A stretch of DNA of 64,000 nucleotides from Idiomarinaceae bacterium (GTDB lineage: Bacteria > Pseudomonadota > Gammaproteobacteria > Enterobacterales > Alteromonadaceae), in NCBI GenBank assembly GCA_002685255.1, contig NYWU01000033.1:1-64000 (forward strand), read 5' to 3'. Position numbers and translations under genes: made by a program. The first letter of the stretch is position 1. The number at the start of each line of letters is the position of its first letter. Shown here in pieces: positions 10,150 to 17,695 of the stretch. A model generated the notes under the pieces. That model saw nothing but the letters and a program-made list of their open reading frames with translations. It was not told the origin of the DNA and searched no databases.

Positions 10150-11286
10150 ATGCAAACTCCCGTAATTCTTGAAACAATTAGCGCCGGTGACAAAGTCATC
10201 GGCGTTGCTACACTAAACTCTGAAAAATCACTCAACGCGCTCAGCTTGGCAATGGCAGAAACACTGCTGCCCCAATTACAAGCTTGGGCTGATGATCCTC
10301 AGGTGGCTTGTGTTTGGTTGCAAGGCGCAGGTGAAAAGGCGTTTTGTGCCGGTGGCGACATCGTTGCTATGTACAAAGCGATGCAAGCACAGCCCGGCCA
10401 ATTAGTTGAAGAAGTCGAGAACTTCTTCACTACGGAATATCAATTAGACTATGCCATTCAGACCTATCCAAAGCCGATCATCTGCTGGGGTGATGGTATT
10501 GTGATGGGCGGTGGTATGGGCCTAATGAATGGCGCCAGTCATCGTATTGTAACGGAACGCTCATTGCTAGCGATGCCGGAAGTAACCATCGGTTTGTACC
10601 CCGATGTGGGGGCAACGTATTTCTTGAACCGGATGCCGGAAGGTTGTGGTGCATTCTTAGGGATGACTGGCGCGACCATGAATGCGTCTGACGCTCTTTT
10701 CCTAAACCTTGCGGATCAGTTCGTCGGTCACGAGCATAAAGCTCAGGTGCTCGAAGCATTACAGGCGATTGAGTGGGGTGATACGGGCGCATTGAATCAT
10801 CAAAAAGTGACCGATACACTCGAGCGTCTCGCCGAACAAGATGATACCGCGTTACCGACTCCTCAGGTTGAGCCCCATCTTGAGACCATACAACAATGTA
10901 TGTCTGCAAGCAGTGTGACTGAAGCGACACAACGCGTTTTGGCTGAGCAACAAGATGATAAGTGGTTCCAGAAAGCGCAAAAAAATCTAAGTCATGGTTG
11001 CCCAATCACGCCTCACTTAGTGTGGCAACAAACTCATCATGGTGCCGATCTATCGTTAGCAGACTGTTTTAGATTCGAGCTTACATTATCGTGTAATTGC
11101 GCCGTGCGCGGCGATTTCGCCGAGGGTATTCGCGCATTACTTATCGACAAAGACAAGCAACCGCAGTGGCAGTTTGCAAGCGTGGGCGATGTGACGGATG
11201 AAGCTATCGACGGATTCTTCGATCCACCGTGGGGAGAACGTACACATCCACTAACAGCGCTTGAACACGTGTTGATTAAAAAATAA
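10150..11286 (+). CDS. 3-hydroxyisobutyryl-CoA hydrolase
   Basis: A 378-residue crotonase-fold thioesterase that releases CoA from 3-hydroxyisobutyryl-CoA, the step unique to valine breakdown. Hallmarks are FCAGGDIVAMYKA, WGDGIVMGGGMGLMNGASHR, and MPEVTIGLYPDVGATYFLNR, the HIBCH version of the active-site loop. The long C-terminal half also fits HIBCH and is absent from simple enoyl-CoA hydratases (about 260 aa, such as LiuC). The RBS AAGGAG is well placed. I see no separate methacrylyl-CoA hydratase next to it; a general hydratase elsewhere in the genome would be needed. Confidence 0.92.
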   Translation: MQTPVILETISAGDKVIGVATLNSEKSLNALSLAMAETLLPQLQAWADDPQVACVWLQGAGEKAFCAGGDIVAMYKAMQAQPGQLVEEVENFFTTEYQLDYAIQTYPKPIICWGDGIVMGGGMGLMNGASHRIVTERSLLAMPEVTIGLYPDVGATYFLNRMPEGCGAFLGMTGATMNASDALFLNLADQFVGHEHKAQVLEALQAIEWGDTGALNHQKVTDTLERLAEQDDTALPTPQVEPHLETIQQCMSASSVTEATQRVLAEQQDDKWFQKAQKNLSHGCPITPHLVWQQTHHGADLSLADCFRFELTLSCNCAVRGDFAEGIRALLIDKDKQPQWQFASVGDVTDEAIDGFFDPPWGERTHPLTALEHVLIKK

Positions 11287-11315
11287 TAACTATCGACAAC
11301 AAGAAGGAGTCGAAC

Positions 11316-12212
11316 ATGGCGAATGTCGCATTTATCGGATTAGGCAACATGGGTGGACCCATGGCCATGAACTTGGCTAAGGCGGGCCACAATGTTAACG
11401 CTTTTGATTTATCGAAAGACGCCCTAGCACAGGTTGAAGCTGCGGGCGCCCGAGCCTGCGCAAGCCCTCGCGAAGCGGTTGAGGGCGTGGAGTTTGTCGT
11501 CAGTATGTTACCGGCTGATCATCATGTTGAGTCGGTTTACCTAGGTGATGAAGGACTTGTACATGTATTGACGGACAAGCAGTTGGTCATTGATTGCAGT
11601 ACCATCTCTTCGGAAGCCGCGATCTATGTAGGTGAACAACTGCAGAAAGCGGGTATTGCCTTTATTGACGCACCGGTTTCAGGTGGTGTAGGTGGTGCGA
11701 AAGCTGGCACCTTAACGTTCATTTGCGGTGGTACTGAAAATAATGTTGATCGTGCACGCACTGTACTGAATGACATGGGCAAAAATGTGTTCCGCGCGGG
11801 TGATGTCGGCGCGGGTCAAATCGCCAAAATATGCAATAATATGTTGCTCTCAGTACTCATGGTAGGCACTTCTGAGGCCTTGCAACTAGGCAAGGCCAAT
11901 GGCCTTGACCCGAAAGTATTGAGCGAAATCATGTTGCAAAGTTCAGGTCGCAACTGGACATTAGAAGTTTATAACCCATGCCCTGACGTGATGGAAGGTG
12001 TACCATCGAGTAACGATTATCAGGGTGGCTTTATGGTTGATCTGATGAGTAAAGACTTGGGTCTTGCACAGCAAACCGCGTTAAAGTCGGGCGCCGCTAC
12101 GCCGATGGGCGCTTTAACCCGTAACCTCTATCATGGGTGGTCGCAGCAAGGCCATGGTCGACAAGACTTCTCAAGTATTTTTAACTATTTGACACCGATC
12201 TCGAAAAAATAA
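11316..12212 (+). CDS. mmsB: 3-hydroxyisobutyrate dehydrogenase
   Basis: A 298-residue NAD-dependent beta-hydroxyacid dehydrogenase producing methylmalonate semialdehyde, the MmsA substrate. The N-terminal Rossmann motif is FIGLGNMGGPMAMNLAKAG. The substrate-binding signature is DAPVSGGVGGAKAGTL and the catalytic lysine is Lys171 in GAGQIAKICNNM. The RBS is AAGGAG. It lies 29 nt after the hydrolase and 11 nt before the SDR gene. Related tartronate semialdehyde reductases share the fold, but the neighbours specify the valine pathway. Confidence 0.95.
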   Translation: MANVAFIGLGNMGGPMAMNLAKAGHNVNAFDLSKDALAQVEAAGARACASPREAVEGVEFVVSMLPADHHVESVYLGDEGLVHVLTDKQLVIDCSTISSEAAIYVGEQLQKAGIAFIDAPVSGGVGGAKAGTLTFICGGTENNVDRARTVLNDMGKNVFRAGDVGAGQIAKICNNMLLSVLMVGTSEALQLGKANGLDPKVLSEIMLQSSGRNWTLEVYNPCPDVMEGVPSSNDYQGGFMVDLMSKDLGLAQQTALKSGAATPMGALTRNLYHGWSQQGHGRQDFSSIFNYLTPISKK

Positions 12213-12223
12213 AGAGGCAGTTC

Positions 12224-12988
12224 ATGCAAGTAAAAGATAGCGTAATTGTAATCACAGGCGGCGCACAAGGCTTAGGCTTGGCGATGGCAGAAGATTTTGC
12301 TAAGCAAGGCGCTCAATTGGCGTTAATTGATATTAACGGCGACGTATTGGGTGATGCACAAGAAACCTGTGAAAAGTTGGGTGCTAAAAAAGTGATCGGC
12401 TATGAAGTCGATATCACCGATGAGGAATCAGTCGAGACGGTATTTGAGCAAATTCAACAAGAGTTTGGTGGTATTGATGTCTTAGTGAATAACGCTGGTC
12501 TTCTGCGTGACGGGTTATTGATTAAGTTCAAAGATGGCGAAATCAAGCAGAAAATGCCATTGCAACAATTCCAGTCGGTGTTGGATGTTAACCTAACGGG
12601 TACCTTCTTGTGTGGTCGTGAAGCGGCAGCGCAAATGGTTAAAGCCGGTAAGAAAGGGGTCATCATTAATATCTCAAGCGTCGCACGTGCGGGCAATATT
12701 GGTCAAACTAACTATGCCGCTACCAAAGCCGGCGTTGTGGCAATGACGGTTACTTGGGCGCGTGAACTCGGTCGTTATGGTATTCGCTGTGGTGCTATCG
12801 CGCCAGGCTTTATCGAAACACCGATGACTGCTCAGATGAAGCCAGAAGCGGTAGAACGTGCTTTATCCATGGTACCTCTGAAACGTTGGGGTCAGCCGAC
12901 TGAAATCGCTCATAGTGCGCGTTATATCATTGAAAACGACTTTTTCAGTGGTCGCGTCGTGGAGATTGACGGTGGTGTGCGTTTATAA
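12224..12988 (+). CDS. SDR-family oxidoreductase at the end of the valine operon
   Basis: A 254-residue classical short-chain dehydrogenase. The cofactor motif is TGGAQGLG (residues 11-18), the structural motif NNAG is present, and the catalytic Ser near 151-152 together with Tyr164 and Lys168 (YAATK) is intact. It resembles FabG and 3-hydroxyacyl-CoA dehydrogenases. Being cotranscribed with mmsB at an 11-nt gap, it probably acts on a short branched hydroxyacyl-CoA or hydroxyacid. One option is 2-methyl-3-hydroxybutyryl-CoA oxidation in isoleucine breakdown, which would let the operon serve two amino acids. The exact substrate is not readable from sequence. Confidence 0.82.
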   Translation: MQVKDSVIVITGGAQGLGLAMAEDFAKQGAQLALIDINGDVLGDAQETCEKLGAKKVIGYEVDITDEESVETVFEQIQQEFGGIDVLVNNAGLLRDGLLIKFKDGEIKQKMPLQQFQSVLDVNLTGTFLCGREAAAQMVKAGKKGVIINISSVARAGNIGQTNYAATKAGVVAMTVTWARELGRYGIRCGAIAPGFIETPMTAQMKPEAVERALSMVPLKRWGQPTEIAHSARYIIENDFFSGRVVEIDGGVRL

Positions 12989-12992
12989 TTAA

Positions 12993-13072
12993 ACGCTAAA
13001 CCGAACCCCATGTGGCTCATAGCTTAGCGTCTCTGTTATAGTATTCGTTGCTCGATTGCTAATAGAGACGCT
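12993..13072 (+). promoter_or_regulatory. Competing inverted repeats upstream of the gcvA-region membrane protein
   Basis: Three segments can pair in two exclusive ways. ACGCTAA (12993-12999) matches TTAGCGT (13024-13030), and AGCGTCTCT (13026-13034) matches AGAGACGCT (13064-13072). The last segment carries the purine-rich GAGACG just ahead of the ATG at 13078, so the second pairing would hide the ribosome binding site. A TATAGT at 13037-13042 could instead be a -10 box inside the loop. Both readings are inference. Confidence 0.35.
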
Positions 13073-13077
13073 TAACT

Positions 13078-13530
13078 ATGAAAATGACGTATCCATTACT
13101 GTTTAAAACCATTCCGATCTGTGCCATTTGGCTCGCACTGTGCATTTTAGCGTTAGCCTATTTAGAGTGGCCAAACGATTTATTGTCGCAAATACTCACA
13201 TCTATCGTTGCCCTCGCGAGCGTTGTTTTCGCGTTTAAGCTATCCGGCGAAATCTTCTTTAAACAAATTAATTTGAAGCAATCAGAGCTCAGTTACACGC
13301 AGGCATGGTCTCAACCTCGTACGCAACGCTGGGCTGATGTTACTGAGGTCGACTACTCACCTCTATGGCACTCATTTAAGCTGAAGTTCGATAATGGCGA
13401 GCAGTTAAATGTCAGCGTAATTTTGACCCACCTTACTGAATTTTTGGGCTTAATGGCACACGAACTGCCCCGCGATAAGTATATCGATGCGGTGAATAAA
13501 TTCAGTGGCGCGATGGGTGGGGATAAATGA
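13078..13530 (+). CDS. Two-helix membrane protein with a soluble C-terminal domain
   Basis: A 150-residue protein I cannot assign to a named family. Residues about 8-28 and 33-57 are hydrophobic and look like two membrane helices. The remaining 90 residues are soluble and contain W-DV-EV-Y-P-W-F-L-F-DNGE-L, a beta-rich pattern reminiscent of small bacterial PH-like domains. The cytoplasmic placement is inference. It lies upstream of gcvA with one nucleotide between stop and start and is preceded by competing inverted repeats. The RBS is weak (GAGACG). Confidence 0.72.
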   Translation: MKMTYPLLFKTIPICAIWLALCILALAYLEWPNDLLSQILTSIVALASVVFAFKLSGEIFFKQINLKQSELSYTQAWSQPRTQRWADVTEVDYSPLWHSFKLKFDNGEQLNVSVILTHLTEFLGLMAHELPRDKYIDAVNKFSGAMGGDK

Positions 13531-13531
13531 C

Positions 13532-14440
13532 ATGCGAAAATTGCCGCCGCTGAACGCGCTTAAATCTTTCGAAGCTGCAGCACGCCATTTGAGCTTTACC
13601 AAAGCAGCAGAAGAACTATTCGTAACCCAAGCCGCGGTGAGTCATCAAGTCAAAGCGCTGGAAGAATTTTTGCAAATTAAGTTGTTTATTCGGCGTAATC
13701 GGACACTATTACTGACCGAAGAAGGCCAGGCGTATTATCTACAGTTAAGAGATATTTTTGCGCAACTAATACAGGCGACTGACAAGTTAAGACTGGTCTC
13801 GGAAAAGGGGGCGTTGACCGTGTCTGTGCCTCCGAGCTTTGCCATTTTGTGGTTTGTGCCCCGCTTGAGCAGTTTTCGGGAGGCGCACCCGGATATGGAT
13901 ATTCGTATTAAGGCCGTGGATGAAATTACCGGCTCACTCACCGACGACGTCGATGTCGCCATTTATTATGGTGATGGGCGCTGGCCAGGGGTAAAGAGTT
14001 ACCGTTTGCACAAAGAGTATTTGTGGCCCGTGTGTTCACCTATTTTGGCTGAACGCATGAACGTCCAGACCCCGGCCGATTTGCTAAAGCATACGCTGTT
14101 GCATGATGAAACACGGAATGCCTGGAACGACTGGTTTGAAATGGTGGGCGAAAGAAAACCGATAAAAGATGGTGGGCCTGTATTTAGTCACTCAAGCCTC
14201 GCTTTGCAGGCGGCAGTGCACGGGCAGGGCATTGCTTTAGCTAATCACGTTTTGGCTAAACCTGAGATTGATAGCGGGCACTTGATCCGTATTTTTCCTC
14301 AGGCGCTAAGACGTAATAAGGCATTTTATCTTGTCTGCCGTGACAATCAGTCAGAAATCGGTAAGATCGCCACCTTTCGAAACTGGATCATGCAACTGGT
14401 GCACGAAGAAGAACGCGCCTTCGAGTTAGAATCAGAATGA
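13532..14440 (+). CDS. gcvA: LysR-family regulator GcvA (glycine cleavage activator)
   Basis: A 302-residue LysR-type regulator. The first 70 residues (PPLNALKSFEAAARHLSFTK, then AAEELFVTQAAVSHQVKAL) are almost the GcvA consensus. DVDVAIYYGDGRWPG, HTLLHDETR and LQAAVHGQGIALANHVLA in the effector domain also match. I chose ATG 13532, two nucleotides after the previous stop, because it gives the conserved N-terminus MRKLPPLNAL; an upstream in-frame ATG at 13505 adds nine unrelated residues. In E. coli gcvA is followed by ygdD and rlmM, and the same order appears here with one extra gene inserted. Known GcvA controls the gcvTHP operon, which is not in this window. Confidence 0.93.
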   Translation: MRKLPPLNALKSFEAAARHLSFTKAAEELFVTQAAVSHQVKALEEFLQIKLFIRRNRTLLLTEEGQAYYLQLRDIFAQLIQATDKLRLVSEKGALTVSVPPSFAILWFVPRLSSFREAHPDMDIRIKAVDEITGSLTDDVDVAIYYGDGRWPGVKSYRLHKEYLWPVCSPILAERMNVQTPADLLKHTLLHDETRNAWNDWFEMVGERKPIKDGGPVFSHSSLALQAAVHGQGIALANHVLAKPEIDSGHLIRIFPQALRRNKAFYLVCRDNQSEIGKIATFRNWIMQLVHEEERAFELESE

Positions 14441-15063
14441 AGCATCTACAGGGAACGACCTATCAAGTCACGGGTGAAAGCAACACGCAACGTATCGTCT
14501 TTTTTCATGGCTCGGGGGGTGGCCCAGATACTCCTTTTATGGAGTTTTTTACCGACCAGTGGCAAGCACTCGGTTTTGAGGTTGTACGTCCTGATTTTCC
14601 CTACTGGCAAAAAGTCCGAGCAACTGGAGTTAAGCGTCCGCCTGATAGGATAGAGCGTTTAGTTGAGCAAATGCGAATGTGGTTATCTGAGTTACAACGA
14701 GACGGTAAACCGCTTTGGTTGGCAGGCAAGTCACTGGGAAGTCGAGTCATGTTACGACTGGCGGATGAGTTCGAAGCGAAGGGCCAAATCGCGTTGGGAT
14801 TTCCGTTTAATCCACCGGCTAAGCCCGAGCGTTCTCGCTTAGACGAGTTGAGCTATGCGCGTAGTCGCGGATTAATCATTGAGGGGACGCGCGACCCATT
14901 TGCAAAACAGGTTCGCAGTAGCGCACTAGGGTTGCCGTCACATTGGCAGATCCAATGGCTCGAGGGCGCTGACCATGGATTTGAACCGACGGCCGCGAAA
15001 CGTCATTTACGTGAGCGCTTATGGCTTCAGGCGAGTCGACTTACAGAGGAGTTTTTAAAATGA
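14437..15063 (+). CDS. Small alpha/beta hydrolase (KANL3/Tex30-like)
   Basis: A 208-residue alpha/beta-hydrolase-fold protein without a signal peptide. The oxyanion loop FFHGSGGGPDTPFM, the nucleophile elbow LAGKSLGSRVML (probable catalytic Ser in GKSLG), and a C-terminal LEGADHGFEP with the likely catalytic His are visible. This is the pattern of the KANL3/Tex30 group. The ATG overlaps the gcvA stop (ATGA), and its own stop overlaps the next start. The substrate is unknown. Its insertion between gcvA and ygdD departs from the E. coli order. Confidence 0.85.
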   Translation: MKHLQGTTYQVTGESNTQRIVFFHGSGGGPDTPFMEFFTDQWQALGFEVVRPDFPYWQKVRATGVKRPPDRIERLVEQMRMWLSELQRDGKPLWLAGKSLGSRVMLRLADEFEAKGQIALGFPFNPPAKPERSRLDELSYARSRGLIIEGTRDPFAKQVRSSALGLPSHWQIQWLEGADHGFEPTAAKRHLRERLWLQASRLTEEFLK

Positions 15064-15431
15064 TGAGTCAGTTATTGCTAATTATTGCAGCAATATATGG
15101 TGCGGTAGCGGTTGCACTCGGGGCATTCGCGGCACACGGGTTAAAGAGTCGATTGAGTGAACAATTACTGGCGGTATTTCAGACCGGTGTGACCTATCAG
15201 TTCTATCATACACTCGCGTTATTGCTGGCGGGGTTATGGCTTCGATTTGCCCCCTCACCATGGGTCGCTGCCGCGGGCATCTTCTGGGCGTTAGGTGTGG
15301 TATTATTCTCAGGTAGTTTATATGCGCTGGCGTTGACCAGTATCAAATGGTTTGGTCCGATAACACCGCTCGGTGGTTTGTTATTTATTTTGGGTTGGAT
15401 TTGCTTATTAGTTGGAGCAGTTAAAGCATGA
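15060..15431 (+). CDS. ygdD: DUF423 membrane protein YgdD
   Basis: A 123-residue inner-membrane protein of the DUF423 family with four hydrophobic helices. The family-defining GAFAAHGLKSRL follows the first helix, and YQFYHTLALLLAGL lies in the second. The start at 15060 overlaps the stop of the hydrolase gene in an ATGA; an upstream in-frame ATG at 15021 would add 13 non-conserved residues. Its own stop overlaps the rlmM start. The molecular function of DUF423 is unknown, but the gcvA-ygdD-rlmM linkage is old and conserved. Confidence 0.92.
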   Translation: MMSQLLLIIAAIYGAVAVALGAFAAHGLKSRLSEQLLAVFQTGVTYQFYHTLALLLAGLWLRFAPSPWVAAAGIFWALGVVLFSGSLYALALTSIKWFGPITPLGGLLFILGWICLLVGAVKA

Positions 15432-16504
15432 ATGGATTGGTATTGCTGTGTCGTGCAGGTTTTGAAGGGGATTGTGCGGCAGAGATCCAAGAAAAAGCAG
15501 CCGCACTCGGTGTATATGGATACTGCCAAACACAGGCCGATCAAGCCTATGTGGTTTATCATTGCCAAGCAGAGGAAGCGGATCATTTAGCCAAAAAATT
15601 ACCATTAAAAGAACTGATTTTCACGCGTACGTTCTTTGCTCTTTTAGCAAGTGCTCAGCTTGCAGGCATCGAGGATCGTGTCAGTGTCGTTAAAGAAGCG
15701 TTAGAACCTCACAAAGAGTGGTTCGGGCTCGCGGGGGCGCTGCGTGTCGAAACCCCTGATAGCAACGAGGCGAACGCTATTGCTAAGTTTTGTCGTAAGT
15801 TTGCTGTCCCGTTACGTCAGGGCTTACGTGCTGTCGATTTACTGAGCAAGAAGCCACTCGCGAAGCGCCCGTTTTTACACGTGTTCTTCGTTAACAAGGC
15901 GTATGCTCTAGTGGGCTATTCCTACAGCTTTAATCAGAGTCCTTTTGAAGAAGGTATTTTGCGTTTACGCATGCCATCCAATGGACCGAGTCGTTCTACG
16001 TTGAAGTTAGACGAAGCATTTCATGTTTTTGTGCCAGAAGAGGAACGTGAGCAGCGAATTCAAGCCGGTATGCGTGCGGTCGATCTCGGTGCCGCTCCGG
16101 GCGGTTGGACTTATCAACTGGTACGTCGTGGTATGATGGTACAAGCCGTCGATAATGGTCCAATGGCGGATAGCCTAATGGAGACCGGTCAGGTAGAGCA
16201 CATTCGTGAAGATGGTTTTAAATATCGTCCGAAGCGTCGTAATGTCACTTGGCTTGTGTGTGATATGGTCGAAAAGCCTGCGCGGGTAGGTGAGTTAATG
16301 ACAGCCTGGTTGTTGGAAGAGTATTGCAAAGAAGTAATATTTAATCTGAAGCTACCGATGCGCCAACGCTACGCCTCTGTAAAGCAGTATTTGGAACAAA
16401 TAACCGAGCAATTGCAAGAGCAGGGCGAACGGAGTTTCGAAATTCAAGCCAAACATTTGTATCATGACAGAGAAGAAATCACGGTACACCTACGTTGGCT
16501 TTAA
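15428..16504 (+). CDS. rlmM: 23S rRNA 2'-O-ribose C2498 methyltransferase
   Basis: A 358-residue cytoplasmic rRNA methyltransferase that methylates C2498 of 23S rRNA. The N-terminal half is the THUMP-containing RNA-binding region. The SAM-binding loop is VDLGAAPGGWTYQL near residues 218-230, followed by DMVEKP and EVIFNLKLPM, which carry catalytic K/D/K-type residues of the FtsJ-like fold. Length agrees with E. coli RlmM (366 aa). The start overlaps the ygdD stop. It is the last gene of the unit, and a perfect hairpin lies 26 nt downstream. Confidence 0.95.
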   Translation: MNGLVLLCRAGFEGDCAAEIQEKAAALGVYGYCQTQADQAYVVYHCQAEEADHLAKKLPLKELIFTRTFFALLASAQLAGIEDRVSVVKEALEPHKEWFGLAGALRVETPDSNEANAIAKFCRKFAVPLRQGLRAVDLLSKKPLAKRPFLHVFFVNKAYALVGYSYSFNQSPFEEGILRLRMPSNGPSRSTLKLDEAFHVFVPEEEREQRIQAGMRAVDLGAAPGGWTYQLVRRGMMVQAVDNGPMADSLMETGQVEHIREDGFKYRPKRRNVTWLVCDMVEKPARVGELMTAWLLEEYCKEVIFNLKLPMRQRYASVKQYLEQITEQLQEQGERSFEIQAKHLYHDREEITVHLRWL

Positions 16505-16530
16505 CCAAAGCTAACCAATCGATGTTTTAA

Positions 16531-16561
16531 GCGTAGGTCGCGCATTGTGTGCGACCTACGC
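16531..16561. repeat. Perfect 11-bp hairpin between convergent rlmM and isocitrate dehydrogenase
   Basis: GCGTAGGTCGC (16531-16541) pairs perfectly with GCGACCTACGC (16551-16561) across a 9-nt loop. There is no run of T after it on either strand, so it is not a standard intrinsic terminator. It may protect mRNA ends or be a REP-like extragenic palindrome. I saw no second copy in the window. Confidence 0.6.
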
Positions 16562-16595
16562 ATCCTGAACGCTATTGCACGGTCACATTCATTGA

Positions 16596-17600
16596 TTATA
16601 AACGCTCGATGATGGCGTCTGTGAAATCAGTAGTGCCATGACTACCACCCAAGTCACGCGTTGTACGATCACCCGATTCAATAACCTCAGCTAAGGCGCG
16701 AGTGATTTTCTCTGCCGGCTCAGGCATTTCTAAATATTCAAGCATTTGCACAGCGGCTAAAATGACCGAACTTGGGTTGGCCAGGTTTTTACCTGCGATA
16801 TCTGGCGCTGAACCGTGCACAGCCTCGAATATTGCACAATCTTTGCCGATGTTTGCACCGGGCGCCATACCAAGACCGCCGACCAAGCCTGCACAAAGGT
16901 CAGATAGAATATCGCCGAATAAATTGGTGGTGACTAATACGTCGAAGTCTTCCGGGTTCATCACCAAGCGCATGCATGCTGCATCAACAATCATCTCAGC
17001 CGATTCGATATCAGGGTATTCATCAGCGACTTCGCGAGCGACTTTAAGGAACAATCCAGACGTGGATTTAAGGATATTTGCTTTGTGTACCGCTGTCACT
17101 TTCTTGCGACCCTCGCGGCGGGCCAAGTCATAGGCAAAACGCACGATACGTTCAGCGCCAGCGCGTGTGATTTTGCTCATTGCTTCCGCTTCTGAACCAT
17201 CTTCACTGACTTTTTGACCTAAACCTGAGTACATACCTTCGGTATTTTCACGCACTGTAATGATATCGATATTGTCATAACGCGCTTGAGTACCTTTGAA
17301 TGACTTCACTGGGCGTAAATTCGCATAGAGGCCAAAGCGCTTACGCAAACTCACATTAATCGAAGTAAAACCTTCGCCGACAGGGGTTGTTAATGGGCCT
17401 TTCAAGGTAACGCCATTTTTAGCAATAGCGTCCAACGTAGCTTGTGGCAACAACTCACCGGTTTTCTCAAGCGCCGTAAGACCTGCGTCGACAAATTCAT
17501 AGTCGAAGTCACAGCCCGCTTTTTCTAGAATAGCGAGCGCCGATTTGACGATATCGGGACCAATACCATCGCCTGGGATCACTGTGATTTTTCTGCTCAT
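16596..17600 (-). CDS. NAD-type isocitrate dehydrogenase (isocitrate/isopropylmalate family)
   Basis: A 334-residue beta-decarboxylating dehydrogenase. The N-terminus ITVIPGDGIGPDIV, the substrate loop TPVGEGFTSINVSLRKRFGL-YANLRPV, RENTEGMYSG, the catalytic lysine region VHKANILK, and NLFGDILSDLCAGLVGGLG are all present. The short length and the SINVSLRK substrate loop match the NAD-dependent isocitrate dehydrogenase group rather than the roughly 415-residue E. coli Icd or LeuB, and no leuC or leuD lies nearby. It would feed 2-oxoglutarate and NADH to the TCA cycle. It converges on rlmM. Confidence 0.88.
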   Translation of the reverse strand: MSRKITVIPGDGIGPDIVKSALAILEKAGCDFDYEFVDAGLTALEKTGELLPQATLDAIAKNGVTLKGPLTTPVGEGFTSINVSLRKRFGLYANLRPVKSFKGTQARYDNIDIITVRENTEGMYSGLGQKVSEDGSEAEAMSKITRAGAERIVRFAYDLARREGRKKVTAVHKANILKSTSGLFLKVAREVADEYPDIESAEMIVDAACMRLVMNPEDFDVLVTTNLFGDILSDLCAGLVGGLGMAPGANIGKDCAIFEAVHGSAPDIAGKNLANPSSVILAAVQMLEYLEMPEPAEKITRALAEVIESGDRTTRDLGGSHGTTDFTDAIIERL

Positions 17601-17695
17601 ATTCGTTCCTTATGCCTAGCTACTACATTAAATTAGGATTTTACGGATGTCGAAAGTCTAGCACTACAACCGCAGATGGACTAGCGTGGAGAATA

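Noticed and set aside
10478-11005. 175-residue reading frame opposite the 3-hydroxyisobutyryl-CoA hydrolase gene
   Set aside because: It is antisense to a well-supported gene and reads as low-similarity composition typical of shadow frames.
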